Shown here in pieces: positions 1 to 13,092 of a DNA stretch of 64,000 nt. Source of the stretch: Tamarix chinensis (lineage: Eukaryota > Streptophyta > Magnoliopsida > Caryophyllales > Tamaricaceae). Numbering within the stretch: the stretch's first letter is position 1; every line of letters begins with the position of its first letter. The notes beneath the pieces were generated by a model, which ran no database searches, was not told the origin of the DNA, and saw only the letters and a list, made by a program, of their open reading frames with translations. Where the stretch lies: NCBI GenBank assembly GCA_030549775.1, contig CM060180.1:89443172-89507171 (forward strand), in the 5' to 3' direction. A program made the translations under genes and the position numbers.

Positions 1-2939
1 AGAAACACATGCAAGAGAAGGAGGAGAAGAAATAAACACTGAAAAAGAAGAAAGGAAAAAGAAGAAAGAAAAGAAAAAGGGAAGAAAAGGGTTAAGGTAG
101 GATTAGATTAAACTTGATTATCTAAAATTAGGTAGGATTAGTGATATAAATATGCCGAATTTAAGGTCGGGTTACAAAAAATAATTTATCCCGGTCAAAT
201 ATTCGAGTTAGATTAAGATTTTCATATTAAGAAATTTGGAGAAGGCTATAAGAATATTTTCTTGAGATGATAATTGGATTAAGGTATTAATGATGTGTAA
301 TTAGGTTTAGCAAAATTTTGGGGTATTACACTTTCCATGTTATACGATAGACTTGTTTTAATAATACTTCACCGTACTAATACTACCTAATGTGGTCATT
401 ATAGTGATCTATCTTTTATTTTGAGGAGTATCTGATATTTTCAAGTAGTTTGATGTGGGTCTCTCTATGTTAATTGATTGGGGATGGTATGTTGTATCAT
501 AAATTTGGGCTCATTGGTTTGGTTATGCATATCACTATGTTGGGATGTTTTTATTTTGGTTACCTAAACTCTTGGATTTATTCCTGTGTTTGATATGGTA
601 AACTTATCATATCATTTATCGCATATATTTGATTCTCATGCAAATTTTAGGTTAAACATTTCAGCCTTGCACTGAGCGTAGGTTAAGTAGATGGTCACAC
701 CTTTTTTATGTTCGATATAACCATAACATTTTTTCTACTTTTATTTAATCACTTCCATATTATATTAAAGAAAAAAAAGAAAAAAATGCAAAAATTAAGG
801 ATTTTACACTTACTTACGGCTAAGAAAGGCATGCTAAGTATAATAGGCACCTCCTTATCAGCTTTGTGGTCTAACATTATGAAATCTTATAGGAAAATGA
901 ATCAGACCACCTTTACTATTACATCCTATATCTTACCTTCTATATGGAAAACCACCTGCCAATAAATTTTATGGTAACACTTGTTTATCGAGCTTCTCTA
1001 ATTCCTAGGGTCCTAGAAGAAGACATTGGCATTAAGCTAATGCTTACACCTAGGTTAAATAATGCTTTACCACTATTTATATCACCAATAGAGTATATAA
1101 GAATAAAAATCACTAGATCTTGATGTTTTATTTATAGTATCTATTGTTAGATTCAATTGAAGACTTTAGTTAGTGTCACAATGTCATATTTGCACAACCT
1201 TCTCCTTTTAGTCAATACACCTTTAAAAAACTTTCCAGAGTTTAGCATCTGCTAGAGTGCTTCCACAAGTGGTATGCTCTTATGCATTTTTGTAATAATT
1301 TCAATGAAATTACCAAATCACTTATCTTGATATTTTTCTTAAGTCATCATAGGAAAGGTGGTGTGGGGGTATAAGAATCGGGTGTACTTAAAGCAGATTA
1401 TCTTGTCAAGTGATGCTCAGTTAGCTTGGGTTGGTCTACTATGATGATAAGGTCATGAGTATTTTGTGGTTGCACTATTTTTAAAGTACTAGATCTTTTG
1501 GCATTTAAATTCTCTTTATGCCTTATAGGATAGCCATAGACTTCCTCTAGTAAATTCCTAATCTACATGACAACCTCCTTATTGCTAAAAAGGGTTATAA
1601 CCTTGCAATGTTCCGTCCCCTCTTTCCTAGGGTTCTCAAATGTCACTCAAGGATATTTCTATTTGCCCTATTTGAGTCTCTAAGTTTCTTAAGGAGGTTG
1701 TGTGTCTTTAAATAAAAACTTCATTTTTCTAGGTTCTCTTTGAGTAGGGTTTCTATTGAATTTTAGCCTTCAGAATAGTGAGTTTGGGAATTAGGTTGTG
1801 TTAACCTCCTAGGTGAATCAATGTCTTAAATCTTGTTTTGATTATAATAAAGGAATTTAAATGATTTAACATGGTTTTTAATTATGCATGAGATATAGTT
1901 GATAACAAAGAACTTAAAACATTCTTACTCAAATTATTTCACAAAGTACACATTTAAAAGAGCAATTAAGTTTTAAAGTACAAGAGAAGGCTATGTCAAG
2001 ACAACCAAGACTCAAGACCTCAAGGTGTATACTTCATGTCTTATGATTTCTATTAAAGTAAGAAAAGTAAAAAAATAAAAAAAAACAAACTTTTGATTTT
2101 AATCTCTTGGGTTATATTAAAATCCTCCTTGAAACTATTTTGATTTGAAAAAATCCATGTAGATTTTAATCTCGAACTCTTTTAAAAGTGTTTTCAATCA
2201 TATTAGTTCCAATCGGAACCATTCTACTACTCTAAAGATAGATCGATCTATTGGTTTGGTTCAAACCAAGAGTGTTAAATTTGGAAAAACCCAAACCTGT
2301 TTATTAACTCAAGAAACCAAACGGCTAGTATGACTAACTAGTCCATGGATTTTGATCCTATAAAAGCCCATTTGGTCTCTATTTGAACACATCCATTGGT
2401 TAACAAAATTGATCAACTAGTTTCACTAACCAATCCATGGGTTATTCTTCTTGTAGAAACCTATTTTATCTTTGTTTGAAAACTTTGACTAGTTTAACTA
2501 AATTGAATGAATGCTTTGACTAATTAAGCTATGGGTTGAGACGAAGTGTAAAATGGTTATAGCTTAAGGAGTAAACTGATCGACTGGTCTAAAGGACACA
2601 TCGCCTTGTTTACTAAAATAGTATACTATTCAAATATGTGCATCAGATCAATAGTTTACAATATAAAACCGATCAACTAGTTTCAATAACTATTTGACTA
2701 GTTTATATAATGTTAGCTAACTAGTGTAAACAACCAATCGAATGGTATCGACTAGCTTGCCCAATTATCGACTAGTCAACATTAAACATTGAAAAGCTCG
2801 CACAATTAGGTAGATTTTTTTCGGATTTTGATACCATGGTTATCTGTTTATAGGATTTCAGATGTTGTTCTAATTTATTTAGGAGAGGACATGGGGTTGT
2901 ATCTAATTTTGATTAAAATTGTTCCCATACTATTGTGGA
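1..2939. other. Repeat-derived DNA without a recognisable gene
   Basis: No open frame here looks like a conserved protein. The first ~100 bases are A/G-rich. The block at about 300-660 resembles 31,290-31,600 on the same strand (shared text such as 'tacttcaccgtact', then a 'gatgttt...aaactcttg' stretch), so both are copies of one dispersed repeat, probably part of a long LTR. Bases 2230-2790 carry the dispersed ACTAGT/palindromic motif listed separately. The rest is unassigned. Confidence 0.6.
2230..2790. repeat. Array of degenerate CAATCGACTGGTT-like motifs
   Basis: Within about 560 bases there are many imperfect copies of a short, nearly palindromic motif (forms such as 'gatcaactagtttca', 'gactaactagtcc', 'tcgactagtc') spaced roughly 20-50 bases apart. 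Similar arrays occur near 27.3, 28.6, 29.9-30.2, 53.5 and 62.3 kb. They look like one component of a dispersed repeat; no function can be assigned. Confidence 0.5.
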
Positions 2940-2944
2940 CCCCT
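2940..2944. repeat. Target-site duplication CCCCT, left copy
   Basis: CCCCT directly precedes the TG start of the 4.6 kb solo LTR. The identical five bases follow its CA end at 7574-7578. Confidence 0.75.
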
Positions 2945-5900
2945 TGTAACATCTGGAAATTTTGTAACCTTTATTTTCAAGTATTTGGCCTTTCTATTCA
3001 AAAATAACCCTTAATACTTAGCTTAATTATTTTTGTTTATAACCTTGATTCATAACCCAAAATAAATCCCTAAAATTTACACCCGATTATTTTATCTCTT
3101 TTCGTTCTATTAAACATATCCTAATCTGGATTATTTTTTTCGAATTATTTTTTGATCCAGTACCCTTATCTATCCAAATCAAATATAAAACTAAATAAAT
3201 AAAATTCTACCCTACCCTACGATTTTTACCCCCTATTTTACCCCTCTATCGTGTCCCAATCTTCTCTCCCAAACACTCTTCCCTTCTCCCACTGCAACTC
3301 CTTCTCTGCATGTGTGTTTACATACACACACAAACCTATCCCTTGTGCACCCAACTCCCTATCACCTCACTTCCCTTACTCCATTTAACTCCATCTACAT
3401 ACATATATATACACACGTACACATACCACTTCCATTTTGTTAATCGTTTTTCCCAAGATTCCCCTTTCCCCTAGCTCTCATCTCCCCACCAACCAAATAG
3501 CCCCTTCCCTCTCTATTCTTGTTTGATTAACCTTGCCTCAATCCATGCACCAACACACACATACACACACCACTAACCAAGACATGCGCCCCAACTTGTT
3601 CCCCTTCATCTCCAGCGTGCCACCACCCAAAAACCATCACTCTGTAGCCTTATCCCATCCCCATTTTCCTGCACCACCACCAAGCCACCCAACCCTAGCC
3701 TTTTCTACTACCTCCACCAACTCTAGTTGTACCCCCTAATCCTCACCACATCCATCCAAAACCATCCCCAATAGCCCAGCCACCACCAATCTCCACTACT
3801 GCCACCTTTTCCCCACCGCCCAACCAACCACAATACTCCAGCCCATCACATCACTTCCACCACCAAATCCCTATATACAGCTAGAAACCCTTACGCATCA
3901 ACACCATACCTCTATCCCGAGCACTCGTGCACTACCATCAACCACTGAATAGCATCTCCACCACTACAGCCCTCCTGTGCAACTTCTCTGCCCCCTCTAC
4001 ATCTCTCCACAAAGACTCCAGCTGGGCACCAACCTCACAACCCTTCATGCACACCACCTAACAAAAAACCAACCAACCACCCTTCCCCTATAGTAGGTCT
4101 ACACCACCAAGCTAACACCACCCTCCACTGTAGCACCAACAACCACCACCAGCCTTTCTGCAGCATACCCCAACCATCACTAGTCGCCACCTCTCAGCCA
4201 ACCATCACTAGCCCTACTAGTCATTGATCCATCCACAGCCTTATGCATGCACCTCTGACCTACACTACATACACAGCGTAAGAAATGTTTAGGGTTTTAT
4301 AAATTTTTGTATCCATTATTATTAAATACATTAATTTTGGTAATTTTTTAATAATAAATATTTTAATATTATAATTATTATTCTACCTAATAGATATTAA
4401 TTATGTAATTTTGGTATTATTTTTAGGTACGAGAGTTTGAGTAGTGGGACCTAATAATTTTATACCGTTATTTTTGTGTTTGTGCTGGAATTCAGGTAAT
4501 TTTTATACCTTAACTAAATGATAAATATTGTATGATGGCACATTAGGGTTTTTATGTGTGAAATGTGTTAAGCATAATTTGTTACATTATAATTATGTAT
4601 TATTTATTTTTATCATGAAAATTAGAAAAATGAGCATGTTATCTACCATAAGATATATCAGGTGCAAAAGTGTGATCAAAATGATTATGATGTCATGAAA
4701 ATATTTTGTATAATAGGTATGTATAAAATAATAGGTTGAGCATGCTTGAACATAATTCTAGAATAATTATTACGGATAAATGTCTTAAGGATAATTTAGT
4801 CATTTTGAATGTGTTACAATTTTTATTCTGAAAAGCATGTCTTATATGTATTATCTGTTGTTGAGTATATGAGCATGTGTTTTGGATGCATTAAAAGTGC
4901 ATAATAGGATTTTATGTGCAGAATTATGTATAAGGGCAAAATAGTCATTTGGCATATCCAATAATTTAAAGTGCGTAATAAATAATTTATTTATGGTGTT
5001 TTATCCTTTTCATGATAAATTAATAAATAAAATAAATTAGTATTTAAATAGATGATAATTAAAAAATTTTGGTCTAAGAGGCATTTTGGTCATTCTCAGC
5101 CTAAAGTGTACAGATATGAATAATAGAGCCTAGGATGGCCTTAGTATATTTTTTATGTTGGCCTCTATATTTACCTTGATTATGGTTGTCTCAGATAATT
5201 AAAAATAAGCAACAATGGTTAAGTATAGAAATTGGATCTATCTGTGTTTTATGTGATATTGTTACGATAATGCCTTGCGTAGAAAACCCTAAGGAGTAAA
5301 ATGTAATATATGGTTGTAATATGGGCTTAGTATAGTATGATGAGTGGAGAATAATTATATTCAAGATTTATGTTGATAAATGGAGGATTTGAAAATAAAG
5401 ATAGTGAAAATATAAACTTTTTGTAAGATAAAGGCTATCGGCTATCTTTAAGGGCATTTTGGTTAACATAGGTCAATATGGAAATTTTGGTATTTTAATG
5501 TATTAGGTGGATTAAAATTATGCTAATAATTTCATGTCAAGTGATTGGAGTAATTATGAATATCATAAGTTTCTCAAATAATAAAATGGTCTAATTTGGG
5601 AATAATAACCTTAAAACGGTAATGTTTGTATCACATGTGGAAAACATTGGAGTTAGCCTATGAATTTTGGATATATTGTTAGTATTGGTATTTTGGGGAT
5701 GTATATTGAATTTTTTAATTATATAATCCTTATGGGAAAAGTTATGATTTACTTGTGAGATTAGGGTTTTGGGAGCCTTATAAATAGTAAATTTTAAGGT
5801 ATAGCTACTATCACATGTGTAAGACATGAAATTTAGAACTCAAATTTTGGAAATTTTAATAATAATATTAATTGAGGAATATATATTAAATTTGGTGGAT

Positions 5901-7573
5901 AAATGATCAATGTAGGGGAAGTTTTGTATAAGTTGTGAATTTAAGGTTTTTGGGAGAAATAAGCTTAACCTTAGAGAACTGCCTTGTTATCTATATGTTG
6001 ATGTCTTACTTACCTTAATTATGTTTTGTAATCCTAAACCAATCATGAATAATATACAAATCATTTAAAGTGAAAGATCATGTAAGGTGGGTCAAGGTGC
6101 TCATGGGTCAGTTCCACTAGATGATAATAATGGCTCAAGTGTCCTGTCCCTGTGAGGTATTTTCGTTCATTCCACTAGATTAAGAATATTGGGGTCATAT
6201 ACTATATTTGAATGAGAATATGATTTGAGATAAGAACTAATGGATAAAATATTAATTATTTAAAGTGGAATATTACATGAGTCAGGACCAGATGTTGGTT
6301 CCATTCCATCAGACGATAATAGTGGCTCGGGTGTGTTGTCCTTAAGAGGTGATTCAAACCCACCTGTTAAGAGTAGTGGCTCAGGAGGTTTATCCTAGAT
6401 AGATGTTGGATCTGCTCCACCAGACAATAATAGTGGCTTAGGTGTGTTATCCGTAAGAGGTGATTCAAACCATACCACTACGTAAGAATAGTGGCTCAAG
6501 AGCATTTTGCCCTGAGTAGTGTTGAGTTCATTTCGTTGAATGATAATAGTGGCTTAGGTGTATTGTCCCTAATATATGCTTCAAATAGTTCCACTATTTT
6601 AAGAATAGTGGGTCCCTAAACTCATTGTAAATAAATAAAATTAGATAAAATAACGATTATTATTTGATTATTAAATTGGTCGGTAGTAATCTTTGTGTCT
6701 ACCTATGGTTTGGTAGCAGCCTTCATACCTACATGTGGTTTCAGTAGTAGCCTTTGTGCCTACCTATGGTTTCAGTAGCACTCTTCGTGCCTACCTTTGT
6801 GAGTATTGTGTCTTACCTATGATGTTATGCATTTTGTTGGGATTGATGTTGACATATGAGTTATATTGTGAAGGTTATAGTTGTTGTATTGGAGTTTGTT
6901 TCTCATCATGCTTTAGAGAGCATCTCTGGCATGCTTGTTTGGTAAGTTTAGTTGTCCCATATGAATGAATATGAACAGTATGTGACTTTATGGTAATTGA
7001 TTATCTAAATGATTATTGTATATCAATTATTGTATGCCTATATGTATGTCTTATAGTATGTTAATTAATATGCCTTGTATGTATTCCATGCTGGTTTTTT
7101 ATATTAGTTTTGTATAAATGGTTGCTCAGTACCGTTGTACTGAAGGATTCATTCTCGTGGGACCCTACCTATTTAATGGGTAGTGAACTTTGTAGGTCAG
7201 ATTCTTAGTTCAATCAAAAGCTGGTAGTTCAGATTTGAGAGTGTAGGACTATACGGTGTCTCTTTTGCTATCTTATTTCTAGTTGTATTTAGACCTTTAT
7301 GTCCTCCTATAATTTCTCTCTTGAATTTTGTAAACTAGTGATGTTGTTTTTAATTACTACGGTATTTATTTAATGTTCTCTCTATTCAAATTTCTTTACT
7401 CATGTTATTAATCTAAGCGAAGTAATGATTTTAGCCTTGGCACTTGGTATGAGAGTGGTAGGAAAGCAGACTTGTACCAATTGTGGCAGTAACACCCTTC
7501 ATTTTTATTGTTTTTGCTTCCACACTTAAAATTGCAAACAAAATTTGTAAGTCCATAAAAACTGGGGTGTTCA
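2945..7573 (+). mobile_element. 4.6 kb solo LTR of a gypsy-type retrotransposon
   Basis: The element starts 'tgtaacatctgg' and ends 'ggggtgttca', giving the TG...CA ends and the TGTAACA/TGTTCA-type inverted termini of long plant gypsy LTRs. It is flanked by a perfect 5-bp duplication, CCCCT. No internal region (primer site, gag or pol) is present, so it is a solo LTR left by recombination between the two LTRs of a full element. Layout: AT-rich start; a C-rich tract with CCACC clusters (about 3240-4270); a long AT-rich middle; imperfect tandem repeats with 'aatagtggct' (6100-6615); then a segment ending 'tagccttggcacttggtatg' at about 7430. The same order recurs at 53.9-61.1 kb. I place it only tentatively with Tekay/Del-like families. 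Orientation follows the module order. Confidence 0.7.
6100..6615 (+). repeat. Imperfect ~110-120 bp tandem repeat inside the solo LTR
   Basis: Four degenerate units each contain a 'ccactagatgataataatgg'-like block, a 'gtgtgttgtcc' block and a second 'aagaatagtggctcag' block. Similar units, again with 'aataatagtggt', occur at about 60,020-60,360, tying this LTR to the module there. Confidence 0.6.
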
Positions 7574-7578
7574 CCCCT
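7574..7578. repeat. Target-site duplication CCCCT, right copy
   Basis: Matches 2940-2944 and immediately follows the CA end of the solo LTR. Confidence 0.75.
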
Positions 7579-8770
7579 AGCTTAATTTTTCTATATAATT
7601 CACAAATATTAGGTTAGTTGGACAATACTCAAACAAGTAACATTCTACACAATATACATAAGATGGCACTGCTACATGTCTTGTATGGTTCTCCTCAACT
7701 TGCTACATCACTAGTTGTGGGTTTTGGGCAGATATAGTCTTGAGCATGTTAGCTATTGAAGAAAATTCAAAGCTAAGGTTTGTGATGGTTTCAACCTCAA
7801 AAGCTCTAGTATCCCTAACCTTGTGAATAATATTATTGTTTATTACATGTTGTAGATTCAATGATGGCATAAACCTAATCATATGTATTACTCAACAAGG
7901 CACCATTAGCTAAAGCACACACTATGCTTTTGGTTGGTAGGTTAATGCTATGGTAAAATGTTTCCATCTAAATCTAGTAGGGAATTTCATTATTAGTAAA
8001 ATTATGTATGAGGTCTTTAAATATTTCCCATGCATCTTGCAAAGTCATATTCCTCCTATAGGAAAGATGTGATATTATGCCTTATCTTGCCATTTTTGTT
8101 AAGGGAAAGTATCACATCAAGAATTTTTGGACAAGGTCATCCTAAAAAGTGATAACTCATTTAGAGAGGGAGCATAGCCATTCTCCCACTCAATCTCTTA
8201 GAGATTGTTGAAAGAGTTTGATTTGAAGGGCTTTCTCAACTACTTGTGGGATCTTAAAAGCATCACTTGCTTCCATAAATGCTGTAAGGTGCAATTTGGG
8301 GTATTCTATGGTTTTTCCACTAAATTTCCTTATAGTTTGGAGCATTTAGAACATCATATGTTTGAGTTCAAATTGGGGGGGCTTGGATTTCTAAAAGAAT
8401 AATGGTAAGGTTTCGGTGATCTTGGGTAAAGATGGAATAGTCATGGATAACTTTATTTCTATCATCACCTAAAGGTGCAATAGGTTACTTTATGATATTC
8501 ATAACAATTATTTGATGTGGTAGGACTACAAGGATCCCATTCACTCTCGGTTGTTGATGTCACCATAGATGTCCAACATTGTTCCCTTGTGGAGGCATGC
8601 CCATTGTGTGAGATTCCTTAGTGTTTATTACCACCTCATCTTACTATCATTAAGCATGAACTTATTCTAGCATTTGCATCAAGGTACGCTTACTCTCAGG
8701 GTCAAAGGGGTAAATTCTAATCTATCATAATGGCTCATACACCTAACTAATCTTGTAGGATAAATATAAA
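7579..8770 (-). pseudogene. Broken Athila/Tat-like retrotransposon gag
   Basis: Read on the minus strand in several frames, this stretch matches the capsid region of non-chromovirus gypsy elements (Athila/Tat). Near 8,370 an FELK...ML block is followed by a KFSG...P.LHL motif. Near 8,120 comes 'DDLVQKFL' with 'PLTKMARLRHNITSF'. Then 'ETFYH' and 'ALANGALLS' near 7,900, and 'FSSIANMLKTIS' near 7,750. A degraded cysteine motif resembling the CxYC...CP of these Gags lies near 7,650. Many in-frame stops and frameshifts make it non-functional. Its 5' LTR and primer region lie just to the right. Its downstream (left) side is cut by the 2945-7573 solo LTR, and I could not find its pol beyond that. 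The family match is from memory of the motifs, not a search. Confidence 0.6.
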
Positions 8771-8842
8771 AGAAAATAAGTAAAAGACTAGAAAATCTAA
8801 AACCACGCTACAATATGTTATCTAAATAGTGTAGCACTATTT

Positions 8843-8867
8843 CCAATTTCTAATAATGGAGCCAAAA
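8843..8867 (-). other. Degraded primer-binding region
   Basis: On the minus strand this reads 'tttttggctccattatta', a decayed version of the TTTTTGGCGCCGTTGCCGGGG signature that follows the 5' LTR in Athila/Tat elements. It lies between the LTR at 8893-10272 and the gag remnant, in the expected order. Confidence 0.5.
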
Positions 8868-8892
8868 ACTTGTTATTTGTGTAAATAAGTAA

Positions 8893-10272
8893 TGATGCAC
8901 AAAATAAGATAGAAGTTTCATAGCATAGTGTAAAAGTATACACAGCCTACCATGTAGTAAAGTGATGAATGAGTATCGTTCCCAAAAAGACTAGGAAGTA
9001 ATACACTATTGAGTAAATAATAATAAAGGGTAAAAAACATATTGTAAAGAATATGAAAAGGTTATAATTGAAAAAATAACCACTAATCTCTAGTTCTAAC
9101 ACTTATGAATCAAACTTGTAGCAAAAGGTAAGCTAATCTCAAACAATAGTAAGAAATGTGGGGAGGAGTCTCAAATCACAATGCACTCTATAGTGATATA
9201 GCATGCGGCAAATGATTAACACTTATCCACTCACTATATTTCACTCAAGATAAAACATACTCTAGGGGCTATCACCACCACATGGAAAGATCACATAATG
9301 ATCAACAAGCATTAACATAAAGAGCTCAACTTGTGTCCGTGTTTGTATAAGCAACACCTTGGTTGTTTTTCACCAAATTTATTCCTTTCTATTTTCAATT
9401 CAACTAGGTATATGCCATTTGTGGCCAAAACACAACACATAATAAACAATTAAAAACACCAAAGATGAAATACCCATTTCATTAAAGTAATTATTCAACA
9501 TTAAAATTGTTATAGTATATAGATCATATTGATTCTCCCTACAAAAATTAAATCAACTCATGCTGACTTCCATAATACAAAAATAGAGCATAAAATGAAA
9601 TAGAAAAGGAGAAATGATAAAGCGGGTAATAAGAGGTGAATTACACCCTTCTTTGTCTCAATCATCTCTGTTACCTTCATTCTATGTAACTAAGACTCTA
9701 TAAGTGCTTGTGTCCTTCATTATTTATTTCCTTTATGTAATGCTAAATCTCCCTTCCACTTAATTTTTTTCTTGATTTATATGGGACAAGGAAGGAGGAT
9801 GAAAGGAACATGTGGAAATAGAGCAAATATTGACCATAGTAGGGATCATTAGACATCAGAGGGAAATGAAATCTCACGACTTCATCACAAAAAAAATTTG
9901 TTATACATGATTGTCCTAAAAATGGCAATTATAATAGGCTTCAAAATTCTATGGCACAAATTGTCATATAGTGTCTGTCACCTTGTAGCTCATTCTAGCC
10001 TAAATGGTACCGTATGAAACAAAAGGTTATATCTCCACCCATATAAAAATAGTTGTTTTTAATACCCCCCTATATTTTTGTTACTTAGAGTGCAAGTTAT
10101 AAGTTTTCTCATACATATGTACTATCACACTACTATATGAAAATTTGGTAGCATACATCTTCATGTATGATAACAACAACACAAATACATGAAATTCATC
10201 ATAAAAGGGTTTAAAATTACAACTCTTAGAGTGTTATTTTCCCAAAATTTTACATTTAGAGTAAATGCATCA
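8893..10272 (-). mobile_element. 5' LTR of the truncated Athila/Tat-like element
   Basis: On the minus strand it starts 'tgatgcatttactc' (from 10272) and ends 'gtgcatca' (8893), giving TG...CA and matching TGATGCA/TGCATCA termini. Near its end it has the 'ggaacgatactc' phrase typical of these LTRs, which also occurs as 'gaacgatacccttat' in the solo LTR at 58186-59569. The 1380 bp length is almost the same as that solo LTR (1384 bp). About 20 extra bases separate this end from the primer region, so the true inner edge could be 8871. No partner LTR or matching target duplication was found. Confidence 0.55.
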
Positions 10273-12205
10273 ACTAGTCTAAGCCTAAGCCCAAGCCCAT
10301 CGACTTTTCCCAATAGGGATAAAATATGTTTTTAAAGGCCTTAAAATCATTCAACCAGTCTAATGAACCCAAGTACTAGTTTACTAAAAAGTGAAACATG
10401 ATTGAAAAGAGTTTGAAAGCATTCAAGTTACACACCATACCATTTGATTGGTTGGTTAGTTATCCTACCCTATGTATATGATTGATATAATCTTAAAATC
10501 TTAATATAAATGGCTTAGATCATTATAATTGAATAAGATATACCTATATTAGCTTTTACCACATGGTGGTTAAACCGAGATATTTATGATTTTATTGATG
10601 AGGCTTGACGTAGTCCTGTGGGGTACAATGGTGATGAAAAGATGAATATATTAATAATCATATGATACAGTTAGCATTGATAAACTATGGATAATATGTA
10701 ATAATAATTGATAAGGGTTGAAGCCTAAGATGTTACCCTCCTTGAAATGAATTGATAAGGGTTAAACCCTATGAGATTATCTACCTTTGTTATAAATTGT
10801 TGATATTAAATTGTATGTGGTATATGCATTGTATCCTCTAATCTTTATGGAATAAAACACCTAAACTTAAAATGAAATATAAATGGGTTTAGAAAAATTA
10901 TCCATTGGACTGTTATTTAAACTATGGATGATGACCCTTGGTATTGCATTGGTACTTTGGACTGCAGTCTATAATACCATCATGATGGGGCTATGATCCA
11001 CATGAAATTTTTGGAATATAATCCATGGGCTGCTAAGTCAATACGTTGCAGTGTACTCAAAATGATGTACATTCCCTTATACAGGGATCATGTTTTACTC
11101 TATGTGTTGCATTCATAGAGGGTATGCATATTGAGAAGATCGGTGCCTCCAAGATATGTTGCAACATATGATTTGTTTCTCTATTTGTGATATATGTCAT
11201 TGATATTGATATTAAAATAGGTTGTAATCTATTATTTATAGTTGCAACTAGGTATAAATGATGTATTTTCCATGTTATAGTCTATGCCATCTAATGGTGA
11301 TTTTCATGGGCTGAGGTTCAAGATACCAGTTAAATCTACATAGTAGATACCCACTAATAAATGGTAAAAAATGTGTCACCACCCCTATATATAAATAATA
11401 ATCATAATATGGGTTAATATATTAGCACATAGGGTTACTAGTGTTTTATATAATTTTTATGGATATAATTATTGTTGCTACGTGACTACCATGTTTGTGT
11501 TTATGTTAAATGCATGACTAAGTATGATTCATATACATGTGATGAATTTATATTAATGTATCTTTAGTGTTGGTGTGCTTTACTCAATAAATTATCATAC
11601 TAATTGGTGTCATTTTATGGTAATCTACTTATTCCATTAGAAGAGTACATGGTGTATGGAACACCACCATTTTTTACTGCCTAAAAATTATATTTTTAAG
11701 ACATTATAGGAGCAAAAATACCACAAAAAAATACCTATAAAAAATGATATGCTACCACTATACCTAGTACAGGATAGATGTCCACCACTCATCCTATATT
11801 AGATATAAGTCTAAGAAAACCAATCAAACCAAATAAAAGTAATAAAGTTTGCAAAATATATATATATATTATAGGGATACCAAGAGTAAGCATTTACAAA
11901 ACAAGACCACATCGGGTCCCAACACATTTGATATACATGAAAGGGGTAAAATTGATAGTCCTAAAATACATTGGAAATAAGAAAATAGTTGAGCAAAGCT
12001 AAAACTATGGTCCCTCAAGGACCTACAAAAGGTAACATGGATTTCCATGCTCTTATGCTCCCCATACCCAACATAAGATAGGCTTACTACTGGCCACCCT
12101 CAAAAATCTACACATGATCATTTGCTTGTGAGATAGAGAAGGTGACTGAACAAATGAGAAAATCAATATACTACGTACTAGGTAAGCCAAGTTAACTCCT
12201 TAATG
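10273..12205. other. Unassigned AT-rich intergenic DNA
   Basis: No coding potential recognised. A short phrase around 'ttgataagggtt' is repeated at about 10,700 and 10,750. Weak copies of the palindromic motif lie near 10,340-10,460. The rest shows nothing I can name. Confidence 0.55.
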
Positions 12206-12210
12206 GGAGT
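12206..12210. repeat. Target-site duplication GGAGT, left copy (outer element)
   Basis: GGAGT directly precedes the outer element; the same five bases follow it at 26144-26148. Confidence 0.85.
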
Positions 12211-13057
12211 TGATGGAAACCTATAAGGGTTTCTCAAAAATTTCGCGGATCGTAGTTGAAATCGAGTGTGGAGTTCGATTCGCCGATAAGCAGCCTAAGG
12301 ATTTCTCCAAAGGAAGATCAAAAACTCAAAGCGCAGTTGATACAACGGCTGCTGAAGTTGAGAAGTAAGGAAGATCAAGAATAGATCGAAGAGAAGAATC
12401 AGAAGAATGTGAACGAGAAGCTCGCGAGAGAGAGCAGAGAACAAAGAAAATTCCAGACTCAATATTTCATTCGACCAAAAAGTGTCTCGGGACATACGGT
12501 GGAGGCCATATTTATATGGCATACAAAATAAAAAAGGGAGCGTATAAAAATACATATCGCAAGCCTCTCAATCAGCATACACGACTCAGCCCAATAATCC
12601 AGCCCAAGAATCAGCTGGTACAACAGCAATTGATCGACAGCTTGATCAAACAATAACAGCTCAAAACGCAAAATTACATGGCTTAATAATACAAGGAAAG
12701 AATGATACAAATAATTCCCATTAGCTAGAAATTAATTTAGCTAATCATGGTTACCAAGGGATGAATAACCCACAATCCAACTAACCTAGTTAATCATGGG
12801 TCGGGTGGCGGGTCATACAGCCAATTTAATCCCCGTTAGCCCATTTTACCGGCGAATGCATCACATGGGATGTTCTAATCTTAAAAAAAAAATTCTGCAA
12901 CAATTCCTCAGCAGCTACAGCAATCTTTAAGTCCATTCCCCATGTTCTGCATTAATTTTCCTAATCAAGCACACAATAAGGAAAACAATTATAAGCACAA
13001 AGTGATTTATAACAATTAACAGAATTAATTAAATATAAATTTTGAAGATTCATATCA
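12211..13057 (-). repeat. 3' LTR of the outer element
   Basis: It runs from 'tgatggaaacc' to 'gattcatatca', 847 bp, and aligns end to end with 25285-26143. It lacks part of the GA-rich expansion seen in the other copy. On the minus strand a purine-rich tract ending AAGAAGAGGGGAA (complement of 13058-13070) abuts the LTR start, as expected for the plus-strand primer. Confidence 0.9.
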
Positions 13058-13092
13058 TTCCCCTCTTCTTGGAAAGATTTTATCTTTGAAAC

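Noticed and set aside
3533..3739. Open frame rich in His, Thr and Pro in the C-rich tract
   Set aside because: Low-complexity sequence inside a solo LTR defined by target duplications; no conserved domain and no codon-like pattern.
6735..6968. 77-codon plus-strand open frame
   Set aside because: Lies in the repeat-bearing part of the solo LTR and resembles no protein.
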